41,026 bases of DNA from Cyanobacteriota bacterium erpe_2018_sw_21hr_WHONDRS-SW48-000092_B_bin.40 (GCA_030917395.1 JAUPUU010000129.1:1-41026), one strand, 5' to 3'; counted from the first letter of the stretch, positions 9,109 to 17,817 are shown. The notes: generated by a model not told the origin, from the sequence alone. Numbers and translations are program-made.

Positions 9109-9927
9109 CTAAGAAGTCTTAACTAATTGACTCTTCAAACGCTTAGCGCCGCCTTTAATGAGAGGCAAGAAATCTTCGGCTTTTAGGCTGGCACCGCCAA
9201 CAAGGGCGCCATCGATGTGCTCCTGTTCCATTTGCTCATCAATAGTAGAGGCCTTAACAGAGCCGCCATAAAGAATAGAAACACCAGCACCAATATTAGT
9301 TCCACTATATAAACTATCGATTTCAGCCCGAATCAGACCACAAACTCGGTTAGCTTCTGGAGTCTCACAAGTCTTGCCTGTGCCAATTGCCCAAACCGGC
9401 TCATAGGCCACCACCACCTTGGCGGCATCAGTGGCTGCGATTCCGGCCAAACCTTTTACTACTTGTTCTTTTACAACTGAGTCAGTAAGCCCTTGTTCTC
9501 TTTGCTCAAGCAATTCGCCCACACACATAACTGGAACTAAACCATGCGCTAGAGCCGCTTTTACTTTCAAGTTAACTGACTCATTGGTTTCGCCAAAAAA
9601 TTGTCTTCTTTCGGAATGACCAATCAATACATATTGCACAGCCATGGCTGTCAACATCGGTGGCGCTATCTCACCGGTAAATGCACCGCTATCGCGGTAA
9701 TCCATGTTCTGAGCGCCCACCTTGCAAGGACTACCCTTAACTTGGTTTAAGACCTCTGACAGACAAACGAAGGTTGGACATAAGACTATTTCAGGAAGAG
9801 CCTCACCTTTAAATTGAGACGCCACCCCCTCGACAATTGCTTTAGCCAGACTAGTAGCCTCAGCTGGGGTCTTATTCATCTTCCAGTTGCCAGCAATTAT
9901 TGTCTTACGGCCACCCTGACTACTCAT
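9109..9927 (-). CDS. tpiA: Triosephosphate isomerase
   Basis: This enzyme interconverts dihydroxyacetone phosphate and glyceraldehyde 3-phosphate in glycolysis and gluconeogenesis. The active-site residues are present: N14 and K16 (AGNWKMNK), H104 (IGHSERR) and the catalytic base E176 (AYEPVWAIGTG). The phosphate-binding YGGSV and GALVGGASL segments are also there. It has 272 residues, slightly longer than usual because of a few extra residues at each end. The ATG start is preceded by GAGGAGAA. The gene is divergent from lipA, with tRNA-Ser downstream. Confidence 0.97.
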   Translation of the reverse strand: MSSQGGRKTIIAGNWKMNKTPAEATSLAKAIVEGVASQFKGEALPEIVLCPTFVCLSEVLNQVKGSPCKVGAQNMDYRDSGAFTGEIAPPMLTAMAVQYVLIGHSERRQFFGETNESVNLKVKAALAHGLVPVMCVGELLEQREQGLTDSVVKEQVVKGLAGIAATDAAKVVVAYEPVWAIGTGKTCETPEANRVCGLIRAEIDSLYSGTNIGAGVSILYGGSVKASTIDEQMEQEHIDGALVGGASLKAEDFLPLIKGGAKRLKSQLVKTS

Positions 9928-10020
9928 AGATTATTCTCCTCGCTGACCTTATAGATCATTAGAAACAGATGATTCATTCTACATGCCAATCAACTAGAAT
10001 CACTTATTAGTCAAGCATAT

Positions 10021-10048
10021 TGAAGGCGATTACACTGAAGGCGATTAC
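10021..10048 (+). repeat. 15-bp-period direct repeat at the lipA start
   Basis: The 13-mer TGAAGGCGATTAC occurs at 10021-10033 and again at 10036-10048, with AC between. The second copy supplies the GAAGGCG Shine-Dalgarno of the lipA ATG at 10050. The period is a multiple of three, so both copies stay in frame with lipA. Confidence 0.8.
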
Positions 10049-10049
10049 T

Positions 10050-11012
10050 ATGTCTGAACCCGTATCTGAAGTAAAACCGGCCGACTCGAAAGAGGCCAGA
10101 CGGCTGGCTATTCTTAGCTCAAGAGGGCGAAGAGAGGAAGGCGAGGGCTACGAAGAAAAGCCACTGCGACTGCCAGAATGGGTGAAGCGCTCAGTACTCA
10201 ACACTGAAGAAAATCGCGAAACCAGAACAATCTTAAAAGAACAAAAGCTCAACACGATTTGCGAAAGTGGCCGCTGCCCTAACAAAGGTGAGTGCTGGGC
10301 CAAAGGCACAGCTACATTTATGTTGATGGGCGCTCTCTGCACCCGCACCTGCCGCTTCTGCGCAGTCAACAAAGGCACACCCTCACCATTAGATGAAGAT
10401 GAGCCAGCCCGCATTGCCGAAGCCTCTAAGCAAATGGGTCTAAGACATGTGGTCTTGACCTCGGTCAACCGTGATGATTTACCAGACCAGGGTGCCAATC
10501 ACTTTGCCCGCACGATCACGGCCATTAAGGATGCCATCCCTGGCGTTGCAGTGGAAGTACTCACTCCTGATTTCCAGGGCCGTCAAGAATGTCTTGAGAT
10601 CGTACTGGCCGCAGAACCAGTGGTTTACAACCACAACGTTGAGACTGTACCGCGGCTCTACAAGCAAGTTAGACCGGGCTCCAAATATGACCGCTCGCTC
10701 AATATTCTAAAAATGGCAAAAGAAATTGCCCCCAATATTCCAACCAAATCGGGCTTGATGCTTGGCTGCGGCGAGACCTTTGAAGAAGTCAAGGAAGTGC
10801 TGCGCGATCTGCGTGCTGTCGATTGCGATTTTCTTACCCTTGGTCAGTATTTAAGACCAACCCGCGACCAGCTTCCTGTCAAGCGCTATGTTGAACCGGC
10901 AGAATTTGACGAACTTGGTCAGTACGCCTGGAGTATTGGCTTTAAAATGGTGCATTCTGGGCCATTGGTACGCAGTTCATATCACGCAGAAGAGCTTGCC
11001 AACCAACTTTGA
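10050..11012 (+). CDS. lipA: Lipoyl synthase
   Basis: LipA is a radical-SAM enzyme that inserts two sulfurs into protein-bound octanoyl chains to make lipoate. Both iron-sulfur ligand sets are present (numbering from the ATG at 10050): the auxiliary cluster cysteines C71, C76 and C82 (CESGRCPNKGEC) and the radical-SAM CxxxCxxC at C97, C101 and C104. The C-terminal RSSYHAEE motif with the serine that ligates the auxiliary cluster is present. The start at 10050 is chosen because GAAGGCG lies six bases upstream; an in-frame TTG at 10020 would add ten residues. Neither lipB nor another lipoate gene is in the window. Confidence 0.95.
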   Translation: MSEPVSEVKPADSKEARRLAILSSRGRREEGEGYEEKPLRLPEWVKRSVLNTEENRETRTILKEQKLNTICESGRCPNKGECWAKGTATFMLMGALCTRTCRFCAVNKGTPSPLDEDEPARIAEASKQMGLRHVVLTSVNRDDLPDQGANHFARTITAIKDAIPGVAVEVLTPDFQGRQECLEIVLAAEPVVYNHNVETVPRLYKQVRPGSKYDRSLNILKMAKEIAPNIPTKSGLMLGCGETFEEVKEVLRDLRAVDCDFLTLGQYLRPTRDQLPVKRYVEPAEFDELGQYAWSIGFKMVHSGPLVRSSYHAEELANQL

Positions 11013-12391
11013 TTCACCATTTTCTCTATGGCTCTTTCGCAAATGGAGGTAGGGCAATAAGCGACGACACAAGCTTTGCTCCTCCCAGCGCCCCGGAAGA
11101 TAATTCGGAGCTGGCTCAAGCACGCCGTCTACTAGATAAAGGGCAGCTTGAGCAATGCCGCACAGTTATTGCTAATTACTGGCTGCAAAATCCATACGAG
11201 CAAGGCGCAGTAATGCTCTTTAGCGACTTAGTCAAAGCACTGGGCCGAGAAGAAGTGGCAGCCAAGCTTGACAATTTTGCCGCGAAACTGAGCGGCTCAC
11301 TTTCTCCTTATAAACATCACCAAGAAATATTTGAAGCTGGCTATGCCCTGGTTGAAATTTGCCAACATGAGCTGGCCGCCATGTTGCTCAAAGAATTGCA
11401 GCGAGAGCTGCCCGATGACCCGCTAGTAAACTACGAGCTAGGCTTCTCTTTGATGTCTCTGAAGCGCTTTAAAGAAGCGCGCAAGTATTTTGCTTTAGCC
11501 GTAAACGCCAAAGAAGACTTTGATGCCATGCTCAATTTGTGCGTTTGCGAAACCTTAGAGCGCAACCTAGAAGGTGCACGCCGACTAATTACTGAGCTAA
11601 CTCCACTAGCCCAAAGTGAGGAAGAGAAATTAGAACTAGCCCACCGCAAAATTGTACTCGCTCGCCTAGAAAGTCTCGGCAGCAAGAAACAACTAAATAG
11701 TCGCGATTGGCTGTACGCCCTGTATGGCAGCATTTTACTGAGACCTGGTCTGAAAAGTTTGAAGAGTTTCGCCCCAGCATCAGGCAAGACTGAAGCGGCT
11801 GAATTAAAAGATGACGTCAGCCAAGTAGCCTCAATGCTTGTGATTTTGCGTGGGCTGCTCACCGGTCTAGCTCTTGAAACCGAAGGAGTAGAATACTATT
11901 CGCTGCGCTCCAGGCCGATAAGCAATGCCCTTAGTCAGCTAATGGAAGTTGACTATGACGCCTATCGCGGTCCGGACAGACCAGACCAAGTAATTCTTTT
12001 GATGTGCTGGACAACAGACATTCTTGGTCCCCATGCCGCCTTCATCGAAAACTCCATGAAGCGTTCTCTATTTGCTTACGGCCTCAGCCCGGTAGCGCCA
12101 CTACCAATAGTGCCAGATATAATTGGCTGTTTAGCCTATGACGTAGTTATGCCATGGGAAAGCAAACACCAAGAGCCTTCCAATAAAGACATCGCTTCAA
12201 TTACCGAGCAAATATACGCCAGAGCCTGCGACCTTGAATCAGACCCAACTCTGCTGCGCGAAACCCAAGAAGCGGTTGACTACTATTTAGAAAAGCGGCA
12301 TCTACTCGTTCTAAATAATCCAGAAGCCTTCCCTAATCGCCCTGAGTACACAGCAGAATTACCTGAATTGCCAGACGCACCAGAAATCTAA
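11009..12391 (+). CDS. TPR-like protein of unknown function
   Basis: A 460-residue protein if started at the TTG at 11009, which overlaps the lipA stop (TTGA). The N-terminal half contains helical repeat units resembling TPRs (ARRLLDKGQLEQCRTVI, PLVNYELGFSLMSLKRFKEARKYF). The C-terminal half (about 250-460) is probably alpha-helical and I cannot assign it. The start is uncertain. A perfect GGAGGT at 11045-11050 is placed six bases before an in-frame ATA (11057), and no ATG, GTG or TTG lies nearby. The gene's stop overlaps the cobS ATG (TAATG), so lipA, this gene and cobS look like one operon. Confidence 0.75.
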   Translation: MIHHFLYGSFANGGRAISDDTSFAPPSAPEDNSELAQARRLLDKGQLEQCRTVIANYWLQNPYEQGAVMLFSDLVKALGREEVAAKLDNFAAKLSGSLSPYKHHQEIFEAGYALVEICQHELAAMLLKELQRELPDDPLVNYELGFSLMSLKRFKEARKYFALAVNAKEDFDAMLNLCVCETLERNLEGARRLITELTPLAQSEEEKLELAHRKIVLARLESLGSKKQLNSRDWLYALYGSILLRPGLKSLKSFAPASGKTEAAELKDDVSQVASMLVILRGLLTGLALETEGVEYYSLRSRPISNALSQLMEVDYDAYRGPDRPDQVILLMCWTTDILGPHAAFIENSMKRSLFAYGLSPVAPLPIVPDIIGCLAYDVVMPWESKHQEPSNKDIASITEQIYARACDLESDPTLLRETQEAVDYYLEKRHLLVLNNPEAFPNRPEYTAELPELPDAPEI

Positions 12392-13173
12392 TGAATATTC
12401 TCACCAAGTTTATTCATGCCACTTCTTATGTCACCATCATTCCTATGGCAAGATTATTGCCAGCAAGTTCTGTCACCGAAGAAAGCTTGAACGGCTTGGC
12501 CGTCTATTTACCGGCCGTGGGTTTGCTGATCGGAACAATATTAGCTGCCACCTGTTTGACCTTAGAGACTCTCCACACTGCCAATTTCTTATTGGCTACA
12601 ATGATCACAATTTTATGGCTAACCCTTACTGGCGGCCTGCATTTTGATGGTTTGATGGACAGCGCCGATGGTATTTTTTCGCACCGCAGCAAAGAGCGCA
12701 TGCTAGAAATCATGCAAGACAGTCGTGTCGGCAACTTTGCTGTAATGGTAGGGGTGGCTACTTTTGCCTTAAAAATTGCAGCATTGACGGCCCTACCAGC
12801 CCGCGCCCTTCCGCTTTTTCTTCTCTTTGCCCCCAGCTTTGCCCGCCTGGCTGAAGCCTTTGCTATAGGCGCCTTTCCTTATGCTCGAGCCGAAGGCAAA
12901 GGCAAAATTTGGCACGACACCATGCGATTTCCCCAAGATGTTTTCACGGCAACACTTCTGCCTTTATGCTTATTAACAGGCGTAATCGTACTATCACACG
13001 GCACCTTATTGCTGCCGCTGGCGCTCTACTTCGCCATCGCCTGTGGTGTGGGCCTGAGCAGTGCAGCTTATCTCAACAGCCGCCTTGGTGGCCAGACTGG
13101 CGATACCTATGGGGCTGTAGTAGAGCTAACAGAAACTATTTCGTTGACCCTACTGGCGCTGATCATCAGATAA
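12391..13173 (+). CDS. cobS: Adenosylcobinamide-GDP ribazoletransferase (cobalamin synthase)
   Basis: CobS is an integral membrane enzyme that joins adenosylcobinamide-GDP with alpha-ribazole in the last part of the nucleotide-loop pathway of cobalamin synthesis. The family signature is clear: GGLHFDGLMDSADG, then the RMLEIMQDSRVGNFAVM segment, and several hydrophobic helices. The 260-residue length is typical. Its ATG overlaps the stop of the preceding TPR-like gene. No other dedicated cob gene adjoins it; the histidine phosphatase at 17818-18369 could be a CobC but there is no proof. Confidence 0.93.
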   Translation: MNILTKFIHATSYVTIIPMARLLPASSVTEESLNGLAVYLPAVGLLIGTILAATCLTLETLHTANFLLATMITILWLTLTGGLHFDGLMDSADGIFSHRSKERMLEIMQDSRVGNFAVMVGVATFALKIAALTALPARALPLFLLFAPSFARLAEAFAIGAFPYARAEGKGKIWHDTMRFPQDVFTATLLPLCLLTGVIVLSHGTLLLPLALYFAIACGVGLSSAAYLNSRLGGQTGDTYGAVVELTETISLTLLALIIR

Positions 13174-13176
13174 CTC

Positions 13177-14484
13177 TTATGGTGATTCTTTGCTCTCTCT
13201 TGCAGATGCCACACCAGGAATCTTGAAGAAGAAAAACGCAAAGATTGCTACCAAAAGCAAGGCATACCACTGCTTTAGGGGAGCTACTGGCAAGAACATA
13301 AAAGAGACATAGTACAAGTTGCAACACCACCAGGTAGCCAGGCGCAAAAACTTCACCCGACTGGCTTCTACGCCCCAGAGATGCCCCTGGAAAGCTATGA
13401 TAGCGAGCAGTCCAAGACCACAAAAATCGTAGAAGAGAAAATGCGGCAAAACCAGAGGCAAAACAAATAAGCCCTCTAGCATTACTAGCGCTAGAGCCGC
13501 TCGCTGGGCTCTCACCTCTGCCACAGTGGGTGCGTCACTATTAGACTGCGTCGCCACAATAGGCTTGGCGCCATTAAGTATCGCCGTAGCGCGCCAGAGA
13601 GCAAATAAGCCAATCAAGGCCGCCAAGCCATAGGCCACCAACTTTGTTGCCCCATGACCAGGAAAAGTCTGCACTATCACCGCCGGTAGTGACACCACCA
13701 TATAGGCAGGAAATTGATAGCCAGCCTTGGCAAAGATGGTATCGGACATTTTAAAACTATTGAGCCATTCCACAAACAGATTGGGGCCGAGGGCAAATAC
13801 TGTGGCCAAACCAAAGACCAATAAGCCAAGGACAAAGCCAATGGTGGCCTTAGGTCGCTTGCTGAAAAACAATGCCCCACAAACAAGCAGAACTGTCGGT
13901 AAGAACTGCGGCTTCAGCACAAGCGCGCCCCAGGCCAGCCCACCAGCCACTTCTTTGCCGCGACTGAGCAAAGCATAGCCAAGTGCCAGAGGCAAAAGTC
14001 CGACCACAATACCAAGGTGACCAATTAGTAAGGTATGAAAAATCGGACAAAACAGGGCGAGCATTGAAAAATACTCGAGGGCCTGAAAGCGATCTCCACG
14101 ACTAGAGAACCAAGCCACCAGGGCCAGCACAAAGATTGAGAAAACTTGCCAGGCAATCAGAGCATGCTGTGCTGAGAGGAAAGAAAAGGGCACAAAGAAT
14201 AGAGCCATTAAGGGGCTGTACATGTAAACAGCCACATACTGTTTCGGTAAAAAAGTAAGCAGCTGGTGCACATATATGTTGAACGGGGCATCAACAAAAG
14301 AGCTGGCGCTGGGTGGCGGATAAATATTTTGAGCCAGACCCTGGACCACCATTTTGCCCACAGGATAGAAAGTCATGACAAAATCAGAACCTTGCATAAT
14401 CACTGGTTGCGAAACAGCAATAAGGAGCGGCATAAACAGAAGAAAAACAGCCAGAATTTTTAGCAAAAGTGGAACGAGCTGCAC
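13177..14484 (-). CDS. GT87-like (DUF2029) membrane glycosyltransferase
   Basis: A 435-residue polytopic membrane protein with about ten hydrophobic segments. The first periplasmic loop contains GSDF followed by FYPVGKMVVQGLAQNIY, the pattern of the GT-C enzymes of family GT87, which use polyprenyl-phosphate sugars and have an essential aspartate there. The GTG start is about 11 bases after AAGGTAG. The gene is divergent from a GT2 polyprenyl-phosphate sugar synthase with only 38 bases between the starts, so donor synthesis and transfer are probably paired. The acceptor (glycolipid, polysaccharide or protein) is not apparent. Its stop lies three bases from the cobS stop. Confidence 0.8.
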   Translation of the reverse strand: MQLVPLLLKILAVFLLFMPLLIAVSQPVIMQGSDFVMTFYPVGKMVVQGLAQNIYPPPSASSFVDAPFNIYVHQLLTFLPKQYVAVYMYSPLMALFFVPFSFLSAQHALIAWQVFSIFVLALVAWFSSRGDRFQALEYFSMLALFCPIFHTLLIGHLGIVVGLLPLALGYALLSRGKEVAGGLAWGALVLKPQFLPTVLLVCGALFFSKRPKATIGFVLGLLVFGLATVFALGPNLFVEWLNSFKMSDTIFAKAGYQFPAYMVVSLPAVIVQTFPGHGATKLVAYGLAALIGLFALWRATAILNGAKPIVATQSNSDAPTVAEVRAQRAALALVMLEGLFVLPLVLPHFLFYDFCGLGLLAIIAFQGHLWGVEASRVKFLRLATWWCCNLYYVSFMFLPVAPLKQWYALLLVAIFAFFFFKIPGVASARESKESP

Positions 14485-14522
14485 CGACGACTACCTTTTA
14501 ATCTTTAGAATGCCCAATTAAT

Positions 14523-15269
14523 ATGCCAGAGCGAAGTTCAAGTTTACCCATAATTAGGCCGACCATATCCATTGTTTTTCCCGCTTACCAGGAAGAGAAG
14601 CGAATTGGCATGACAATGGAGAGCTGGGCCAGCTATCTAGACGCCCATCACCCTGGTTCTGAAGTGGTGGTGGTCACTGACGGTTGCAGCGACAACACCG
14701 CCAAAGTTGCCTTTGAGACTTTCAAAAGCGACACCTGCACCCTGCGCCTGATTGAAATTAGTGAAAACCAGGGAAAAGGCAATGCGGTTAAAGTGGGAGT
14801 GATGGAAGCACAAGGCAATGTCATAGTCTTTACAGATTCAGACTTGTCATATGAACCGCAATTACTAGACCAGTTTCTTGAAAAAATTGCCGAAGGGGCC
14901 GACTTAGTTATCGCCCAGCGCCGCAAGAAAACTCAATATCCTGGATTGGGCCGCCGCATACTGGCAATGCTCTCACGATTTCTGGTGGGCAACTTTGTCG
15001 TACCCGGCATCCGAGACACCCAGGCCGGTTTCAAAGTATTCAAGAAAGAAAGTGCCCATCAGCTTTTTCCCCTGGCAAGAACCAAACGTTTTCTCTTTGA
15101 TCTGGAAATACTTGTGATTGCCAAAGAACATCACTGCAAAATTGAAAAAGTATATGTCGATTGGCAAGACCGTGACGGATCGACAGTGCGTATCTTCATT
15201 GATACTTTACGTTCCCTTAGAGACCTGGTCTTGATTTATACTCGCATGTTGTTCGGCGCCTATAAATAG
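14523..15269 (+). CDS. Family 2 glycosyltransferase, polyprenyl-phosphate sugar synthase type
   Basis: The GT-A fold is visible: the N-terminal SIVFPAYQEEKRIG nucleotide-binding start, the DSD metal-binding motif at 105-107 (VFTDSDLSYEP), and the GIRDTQAGFKVFKKE segment found in dolichyl/undecaprenyl-phosphate glucosyl- and mannosyltransferases. At 248 residues it is the catalytic domain only, without the C-terminal membrane helices that some relatives carry. It probably makes a lipid-linked hexose at the cytoplasmic membrane face for the divergently encoded GT87-like enzyme. Substrate identity cannot be read from the sequence. Confidence 0.87.
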   Translation: MPERSSSLPIIRPTISIVFPAYQEEKRIGMTMESWASYLDAHHPGSEVVVVTDGCSDNTAKVAFETFKSDTCTLRLIEISENQGKGNAVKVGVMEAQGNVIVFTDSDLSYEPQLLDQFLEKIAEGADLVIAQRRKKTQYPGLGRRILAMLSRFLVGNFVVPGIRDTQAGFKVFKKESAHQLFPLARTKRFLFDLEILVIAKEHHCKIEKVYVDWQDRDGSTVRIFIDTLRSLRDLVLIYTRMLFGAYK

Positions 15270-15283
15270 AAAGAGAGTACCCC

Positions 15284-15862
15284 TTGAGCAAAGCAGGCCA
15301 GAAAGGCAAGAAAAAAAACGACACCAGTCCAGAGCGGCTCGTTTTGGCACTAATCGAGAATGCCCACTTTGCTGAAGCACTAGTGCTACTTGAAGAACTT
15401 AAAGACCAAGAAGAACAAAAAGATGACAAGACAAAAGCTGGCCTAGACAAAACTGTGTGGCTATACGCCAGCGCTTTAGCTAGCTTTGGTGCCGCAGGTG
15501 CTAATGCAAAAGCAGAAGAACTAGAAAGAGCTAACGCCTTTCTTCACCAAGCTTTTGCTGCTAACAACTTTGTTCTGCCTCTAATGGTGTCACGGGTCAA
15601 TGAGGTTTCCAGCAAAACTGCCAGCAAAACAAAAACGAGAGCAACTGCAGCCAAAGCTCTTCTTCCTCCAGCACAACATCAGGCTAGCAAATATATCGAT
15701 CTCTGGTTTGGTAGCTGGCTACAAACTGAAAATGCCTTTGATTGGCTCGGCAACCAGTTTGTTGAATGGACCAAGGCTACCAAACTTGAGCGGCTAAAGG
15801 CCCAGCAAGAAAAGATGCTAGCCAATAGCAAAAAACTAGACATCGATTTCTTCTTAAATTAG
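15284..15862 (+). CDS. Small helical protein, TPR/ST7-like C-terminal pattern
   Basis: A 192-residue protein started at a TTG 14 bases after the GT2 stop, so probably in the same operon. It begins with a lysine-rich tail (KAGQKGKKKND). The rest is alpha-helical, with an alanine- and glutamate-rich N-terminal helix pair. The layout AFLHQAFAANNFVLPLMVS, then a gap, then ASKYIDLWFGSWLQTENAFDWL, resembles the C-terminal part of TPR-related proteins in which a residue near the end reads W-L. This resemblance is from memory and weak. No catalytic motif or signal peptide is seen. Confidence 0.6.
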   Translation: MSKAGQKGKKKNDTSPERLVLALIENAHFAEALVLLEELKDQEEQKDDKTKAGLDKTVWLYASALASFGAAGANAKAEELERANAFLHQAFAANNFVLPLMVSRVNEVSSKTASKTKTRATAAKALLPPAQHQASKYIDLWFGSWLQTENAFDWLGNQFVEWTKATKLERLKAQQEKMLANSKKLDIDFFLN

Positions 15863-15890
15863 CGTCAATTCAAAACAGTTATAACTTGTT

Positions 15891-16805
15891 TCAGAACTTC
15901 GCCAAGAAGGCTTCTCTAGCTGCTTTCAGTGCGGCTTTAACAGTATTTTGATCGGCAAATGCTTGCTCAACATCAGCAGTGGTGGCATGCTTCAAATCAA
16001 CCAGAATCTCACCAAGAAGCTTCTTGCTGCCGCCCTTCTGTACGGCAAATGCCTCGCCAATATGCTCTTCAGTGATCTTCCCACCAGCCTTAAGGAATTG
16101 TCCTAACTGGGGCGTAAACTTAAACTGTAAATCAGAGCCAGCCAGCTTAACTAGATGATCTTGATCCAGCACTGTCACTTTGGCACCGCCCAGGTCACTG
16201 ACTCCTTTCAGAGCAGGATTCAGCGCTGCCAGTCTTTCTGCTTCAGCTTTCGTGGCAGCTTCGGTAAATCTTTCACCGGTTGTCGCCGCACGGGATTGCA
16301 GTGTCTTAGCGGCTAATTGGTCAAGGCCTTGACCGGCCTCACCAACAGCTTCGCGAGGCAATTTAAATAAATCAGTCAAGCCCGCTTCATACTTTTTAGT
16401 GGTGGCAGCCAGGGCTTCTGGCGTGGTCAACGAAGAGCCTTTTTCCAAAAGTGGTCGAGCCACATCAGGAATAACAGCACCATCAATAGTCTTACGCTGC
16501 AGAGCAGGACTTTCAAAAGCAGCCTTAGCGCCGTTAAGGTCGGCCGCACCAGCTTTGGCAACAGTTTTGGCATCAGACGAAATGATTCTAAAATCAGCTT
16601 TGCCTTTGATTAGAGCATATGCTCCAACCACTGCCACTCCAGCCACAATCGCGGCTTCAACCGGATGGTCTTTCACCATTGTCACAGTCTTGTCGGCGCC
16701 AGACTTAACTTTGGATGCCGCTCCGTCATAAGCAGCTTCAAACCAATTTGTCGGTTGACTATGTTGCTCGGGGGCAGACTTATGATCAAATTTCTCGATG
16801 GGCAT
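15891..16805 (-). CDS. Membrane-associated protein with one C-terminal MshEN-like unit
   Basis: The 304-residue protein has a polar N-terminus, one glycine/alanine-rich hydrophobic segment (about residues 50-67) and a helical Ala/Glu/Lys-rich middle. The C-terminal end, from about residue 234, matches the two half-motifs of an MshEN (GspE N-terminal) domain: LGQFLKAGGKITEEHIGEAF and LGEILVDLKHATTADVEQAF, each of the form LGxxLxxxGxxTxxxxxxAF. MshEN domains of type II secretion and type IV pilus ATPases can bind cyclic di-GMP, but whether this copy does is unknown. No ATPase domain is present. The ATG start has AAGGTAA upstream. A related tandem protein is at 30602-32902. Confidence 0.65.
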   Translation of the reverse strand: MPIEKFDHKSAPEQHSQPTNWFEAAYDGAASKVKSGADKTVTMVKDHPVEAAIVAGVAVVGAYALIKGKADFRIISSDAKTVAKAGAADLNGAKAAFESPALQRKTIDGAVIPDVARPLLEKGSSLTTPEALAATTKKYEAGLTDLFKLPREAVGEAGQGLDQLAAKTLQSRAATTGERFTEAATKAEAERLAALNPALKGVSDLGGAKVTVLDQDHLVKLAGSDLQFKFTPQLGQFLKAGGKITEEHIGEAFAVQKGGSKKLLGEILVDLKHATTADVEQAFADQNTVKAALKAAREAFLAKF

Positions 16806-16904
16806 TAACGTTTACCTTGAGCGGAGGGGGTGCAGTGAACGCTTTCAGGGGGGGTGAAATTGAATACTAGCTTGCCAAGGGGCCGATGTCATCCGTGGAA
16901 GTAC

Positions 16905-16928
16905 GAAGTCTGAAGACTGAAGTCTGAA
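16905..16928. repeat. GAAGTCTGAA direct repeat
   Basis: GAAGTCTGAA occurs at 16905-16914 and again at 16919-16928, separated by GACT, and the middle AGTCTGAAGACT is an inverted repeat with 5-base arms. It sits in the divergent 184-bp spacer between the MshEN-unit protein and the coiled-coil protein, so it could be a regulator binding site. Its function is unknown. Confidence 0.45.
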
Positions 16929-16989
16929 AAGGAACTATTTCACCGGGCCACTAGTCAGATGCTGAGCACTCGGAGTCAAAATCACGATA

Positions 16990-17808
16990 ATGCTTAATTC
17001 CCGACCAATGTTTAACTTGAAAAAAGGCCAAAAGGTCGCTCAAAGCCTACTTGTCCTGGCGCTAATTGCTGAGGCTTTAACAGCAACGCCCCCAGCAATG
17101 GCTCAGGCCGCGAACAACAAAGTCACTAAAGACCTGGGCAAAAACAGCAGCGAACTAAACTCCCACGCCATTCCCCTCAAACCAATTAGCAGTAAGCAAA
17201 AGCAAGAAAATAGCGAAGCAGCGCAAGCAATAAACAAAGTTCCAGGAATCCACATAGAAGGCAAAGATCTGCAGCCCCCAGCCGAAGACCCCGAGATAAA
17301 GGGGTTCCATCCAATCAAAAGACTGATGGCGCCGGTGATTCGCCTGGGTAAAGGCACAGTGCAACTGCAACAGCAAGTAATGAAACTGGAGGGTCCGATT
17401 GGTGGCCTTGAGCCGGCTATGAATAGCCTTTCAAAAAAATTGCATAAGGTCGGCAGCAGATTAGGCACACTCGATAAACACTTGGTCTGTATGGAAGAAC
17501 ATATAGTCAATCTTGACACTCAGATGACTGGCATTCGCAAGGATCTAGGCCTGATGGAAGCCGATGTCGAGGGCCTCAGTGGGCCTCTACAATCGGTTCT
17601 GCAACCGCTCACCAATGTTCATGGACCACTAGAAGAAATGACCGGCGCCCTAAGCGAAATGAAAGGCATGATCACCATGGCACTATTTGCCATCATCGCC
17701 CTGACAGTGGGCATCGTCTTCGGCACTCCTCTAGCAGCGGTGTTCATTTATAAGCACCGACGCAAAATCTTTCCTTATATGAAAGAGCATGAATTTCCAG
17801 TTCTATAA
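16990..17808 (+). CDS. Exported coiled-coil protein with C-terminal membrane anchor
   Basis: The protein has 272 residues from the ATG at 16990; a second ATG at 17008 would also leave a complete signal peptide. The N-terminus is a signal peptide (basic KKGQK, a hydrophobic stretch and TPPAMAQA before likely cleavage). A polar, lysine-rich region follows. The segment from about 110 to 220 looks like a heptad coiled coil (QLQQQVMKLEGPIGGL, LGTLDKHLVCMEEHIVNLDTQM). A transmembrane helix (about 227-255) and a short basic tail (KHRRKIFPYMKEHEF) end the protein. No enzymatic motif is visible. The layout suits a periplasmic coiled coil tethered to the inner membrane. Confidence 0.65.
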   Translation: MLNSRPMFNLKKGQKVAQSLLVLALIAEALTATPPAMAQAANNKVTKDLGKNSSELNSHAIPLKPISSKQKQENSEAAQAINKVPGIHIEGKDLQPPAEDPEIKGFHPIKRLMAPVIRLGKGTVQLQQQVMKLEGPIGGLEPAMNSLSKKLHKVGSRLGTLDKHLVCMEEHIVNLDTQMTGIRKDLGLMEADVEGLSGPLQSVLQPLTNVHGPLEEMTGALSEMKGMITMALFAIIALTVGIVFGTPLAAVFIYKHRRKIFPYMKEHEFPVL

Positions 17809-17817
17809 ATCCTTGAG

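Noticed and set aside
11431-11862. A 143-codon minus-strand frame inside the TPR-like gene
   Set aside because: It is a serine/arginine-rich shadow of the plus-strand coding sequence, with no start signal.
15863-15890. AT-rich imperfect palindrome (AAACAGTTATAACTTGTTT) between convergent genes as a terminator
   Set aside because: The stem has a mismatch or bulge and there is no clear T-run on either strand, so the evidence was too weak.
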